A stretch of 64,000 bases of DNA from Microlunatus soli (GTDB lineage Bacteria > Actinomycetota > Actinomycetes > Propionibacteriales > Propionibacteriaceae): the NCBI RefSeq assembly GCF_900105385.1, contig NZ_LT629772.1:806001-870000 (forward strand), given 5' to 3'. A model generated the notes under the pieces. It searched no databases, was not told where the DNA came from, and saw only the letters and a list, made by a program, of their open reading frames with translations. Made by a program: the position numbers and the translations under genes. The stretch's first letter is position 1; every line of letters begins with the position of its first letter. This document shows positions 59,829 through 64,000 of the stretch, piece by piece.

Positions 59829-59990
59829 CTCTGAGTGCGAACATGCGCTTACCTCAGAGGTCTCTTCCGCCGAGCTGCTGCAGCATCGCAGCAGACCGAC
59901 CGCCGGCACCGGGTGCTGTGTCCGCCGACCAGAACTGGTCGACGGCCTGTCCGTGATGACGATGCCGTCGCGAAGGAATACTCCCCTCCG
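59829..59990 (-). ncRNA. yybP-ykoY (Mn2+-sensing) riboswitch upstream of terC
   Basis: On the minus strand the leader reads GGAGGGGAGTA (59989-59979), then CATCGTCATCAC (near 59963-59952), GC-rich hairpins, and AAGAGACC (59866-59859) followed by TCTGAGG. GGGGAGUA, GUCAnnAC and GAGACC are the hallmark loops of yybP-ykoY aptamers, and GAGG/CCUC closes P1. The P1 3' strand CTCTGAG (59859-59853) can instead pair with CTCAGAG (59835-59829), just before the AAAGG ribosome-binding site, giving a mutually exclusive switch helix. Confidence 0.8.
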
Positions 59991-60095
59991 TCGTCCAGTG
60001 TCCCACTCCGGGTACGCCCCGGGGAAATCCTGACCCGGCGCTGTGGCGAGACTCGCGTTTCGGTTCGGAACCGATTCCGATTCGCCCATCCGGGC

Positions 60096-62204
<2,109 letters not shown>

Positions 62205-62250
62205 GAGACAGACTGTATGCCCGACCTCTGACAGCCCTTCGGTCGACGGC

Positions 62251-63381
62251 TCAGAGCATGGTCTTCCAGACCGAGGTCACCATCTCCTGGAAGTCGGTGT
62301 TCAGTGCGTCGGTGTCGGTCTGGGACGTGTACCAGGTGGTCACCACCGAGGCCAGTCCGTCCTCCCGGACCGCGACCACCGAGGTAACGGCGACCGTCGT
62401 GGTCCCCTGGCTGCTGGAATCCACGTACTGCATGCTCTGCGATGCGGCCTTCAGCTTGCTGGTGCCGGTGTCGATCGACGACGCGGACCCCTTTTTGACG
62501 CCGCTTTCCTCCTCGCCGAGCTGGTCCAGCCAGGTGTCCAGGACCTGCTCCGGATCGGCGCTGCCACCGACGTCGACGCACTGCGCACTCGCCTTTGCCA
62601 CGAGTTCACTGTTGGTCATCGAGACCAGCGACGACTTCTTGGTCTGAACCTTCCACCCGCTCGGCGGGGTGACCTCGCAGCCACCACCGATCGGGAGCGA
62701 CGTGCCACCACCTTCGGATCCACCCGAATCGGTCGGCTCGTCCGACGGCTTCTCCGACGGCGGACTGCTCGGCTGCTCGGACGGCTGGCTGGACGGGTCC
62801 TGCTCCGGCGGTCCCTGGGCGGTCGGCACTCCCGACCCCGGTTCGATCGTCGAACCCGCGCTCCTGTTGCCGGTCACCGCGCTGATGATCAGCGCGATGA
62901 TCACCACCAACACCACCAGGCCGCCGACGATCGCCAGGATCAGTCCGGTGCTCCGCTTGCGTGGGCCGCCGCCCGAACCGCCCGGTCCGCCGCCGCCCGG
63001 TGGCTGTTGACCGTAGCCCTGCTGCCCATATCCCTGCTGCCCGTAGGGCTGCTGGCCGTAGCCCTGCTGCCCGTAGCCCTGCTGCCCGTACGGCTGCTGT
63101 TGCCCGTAGGCCTGTTGGCCCGGTTGGCCGTAGCCCTGCTGCTGGCCGGGCTGACCATAGCCGGGTTGTTGCTGCTGGCCGGGTTGTTGCTGCTGGCCCG
63201 GGTGACCGTACGGTCCGGGCTGGCCCGGCTGACCGTAACCGCCCTGCGGCTGGCCCGGCTGACCGTACTGTCCCTGCTGACCTTGCTGACCCGGACCTTG
63301 CGGTCCTTGCTGGCCGAACTGGCCCTGCTGACCTCGCTGTCCGTCACCGGGCTGCTGCGGATTCGCCCACGGGTTACTCAT
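62251..63381 (-). CDS. Single-pass membrane protein with Gln/Gly/Tyr-rich N-terminal domain
   Basis: 376 residues, function unknown. Residues ~1-135 are repeated GYGQQ/GQPGQ units (Gly, Gln, Pro, Tyr). A basic GGPRKRS stop-transfer precedes one strong helix ([20 protein letters not shown], ~146-165). A Ser/Pro/Glu-rich linker leads to an extracytoplasmic domain of ~150 residues with two Cys (CEVTPP, CVDVGG) that could form a disulfide. The topology is that of actinobacterial DUF4333/DUF4352-like secreted-domain proteins, but I do not recognise the family. It overlaps the upstream gene by four bases (ATGA). Confidence 0.78.
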   Translation of the reverse strand: MSNPWANPQQPGDGQRGQQGQFGQQGPQGPGQQGQQGQYGQPGQPQGGYGQPGQPGPYGHPGQQQQPGQQQQPGYGQPGQQQGYGQPGQQAYGQQQPYGQQGYGQQGYGQQPYGQQGYGQQGYGQQPPGGGGPGGSGGGPRKRSTGLILAIVGGLVVLVVIIALIISAVTGNRSAGSTIEPGSGVPTAQGPPEQDPSSQPSEQPSSPPSEKPSDEPTDSGGSEGGGTSLPIGGGCEVTPPSGWKVQTKKSSLVSMTNSELVAKASAQCVDVGGSADPEQVLDTWLDQLGEEESGVKKGSASSIDTGTSKLKAASQSMQYVDSSSQGTTTVAVTSVVAVREDGLASVVTTWYTSQTDTDALNTDFQEMVTSVWKTML

Positions 63382-63977
63382 GCCTGCCCCCGGTTCTGGT
63401 CGCCGGAATCATTGCGGTTCACCCGCGGCGGGGTGACCTGCGATGACGGATGGACATCGGACTGCTGCGGATCGTCGGCGCCCGCCGACGCGTGCCGCGC
63501 CGGCCGATCGGGCTCGACCGACCGATCAGGATCGGCCGTCCGAGAGGGACTTGTGGCCTGGGCGGGACTCGTCTGGGTCGGGCCCGCTGATGGTGCAGAA
63601 CCGGGGGCAGATCCGTTGGGCTGCGCCGGGCTCATCGTCGCCGATCCCGTCCGAGTGGCTGCTGGCTCCGACCCTGCCGGCGCCGCGCCGCGTCCGGTCG
63701 AACCGGTGGCCAGGGCGATCCGGTCCGGCAGATCGGACCGCGACTGCTGCCGGTTCCCGATCCGGACGGCCGTTCCGCAGGCGTTGCAGAACGACGCCCC
63801 CGGCACCAGCGGCATCTCACAGCTGGCGCAGAACATCAGCTCGCCGTCGTCGCCGACACTCTCGTCATTGCGTGCTACCCGTTCCAGGGCGGCTTCCATC
63901 AGCCCCAGGTGCAGGACGTTGCGGACCCGCAGGATGAGGACCCCGAGGATGATCAGGCCCCACAGCAGCGTCAGCAT
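63378..63977 (-). CDS. Membrane-anchored zinc-ribbon protein (possibly extends past the window)
   Basis: 199 residues from the ATG at 63977, which has AGGGA four bases upstream, but the frame stays open to the window edge (preceding codons read LPATQGL), so the true start may lie outside. A hydrophobic helix ([15 protein letters not shown]) opens the protein. A zinc ribbon follows, with CASC and CNAC pairs in [20 protein letters not shown] (~49-68), then a ~120-residue Ser/Pro/Thr/Ala-rich tail. Function unknown; the coupled downstream gene also encodes a single-helix membrane protein. Confidence 0.65.
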   Translation of the reverse strand: MLTLLWGLIILGVLILRVRNVLHLGLMEAALERVARNDESVGDDGELMFCASCEMPLVPGASFCNACGTAVRIGNRQQSRSDLPDRIALATGSTGRGAAPAGSEPAATRTGSATMSPAQPNGSAPGSAPSAGPTQTSPAQATSPSRTADPDRSVEPDRPARHASAGADDPQQSDVHPSSQVTPPRVNRNDSGDQNRGQA

Positions 63978-64000
63978 CAGTCCCTGGGTGGCCGGCAGGT

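Overview
The window is chromosomal DNA from a high-GC actinobacterium. Marker genes include WhiA, RbpA, OpcA, a mycothiol-dependent isomerase-family protein, an F420-reductase-like protein and Lys/Ala-rich basic tails. Gene content and order suggest Propionibacteriales, perhaps a Microlunatus-like genus, but that placement is an inference and was not computed. I see no phage, insertion sequence, CRISPR array, rRNA or tRNA. A partial gene sits at the left edge, and possibly another at the right edge.

The backbone is the conserved actinobacterial core, in the inverse of the order known from mycobacteria: ctaB <> tkt-tal-zwf-opcA-pgl (pentose phosphate pathway, 2.5-11.1 kb); secG-tpiA-pgk-gap (lower glycolysis and a Sec subunit, 21.4-24.9 kb); whiA, then yvcK-rapZ-(pentapeptide protein)-uvrC (30.5-37.7 kb); uvrA with an isomerase-family protein and an MBL hydrolase (43.5-48.3 kb); and terC-uvrB (58.8-62.2 kb). 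All three UvrABC excinuclease subunits lie within 27 kb.

Accessory modules are inserted between these blocks. They are a choline-to-glycine-betaine cassette (BCCT transporter, betaine aldehyde dehydrogenase, choline dehydrogenase; 11.4-16.7 kb); a long coiled-coil/Gly-Gln-rich membrane protein (16.7-19.1 kb); a WYL regulator divergent from a DinB-fold protein (19.2-20.9 kb); a 1451-residue repeat-built surface protein with a C-terminal sorting signal (25.1-29.5 kb); an NmrA-type gene splitting whiA from yvcK; a KDPG aldolase, an SDR and a TetR regulator (38.6-40.9 kb); an ArsR-type regulator divergent from a LysE exporter; a Tat/lipoprotein Rieske protein; a CPBP protease divergent from a two-component system; a Tat-exported GxGYxYP protein with an MFS transporter; and an ArsR-SRPBCC fusion with a RibD-type reductase.

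The intergenic DNA is rich in structure. It holds a yybP-ykoY (Mn2+) riboswitch upstream of terC, several palindromic operators lying over candidate promoters (gap, WYL/DinB, SDR/TetR, ArsR-SRPBCC), a strong hairpin terminator after tal, and dispersed hairpin repeats. Those repeats include a 31-bp element after both tkt and zwf, a CTGACCCGTCA hairpin family at 15.0 and 23.8 kb, and a CCTGAGC..GTCGAAGG palindromic element that also appears inside the opcA coding sequence.
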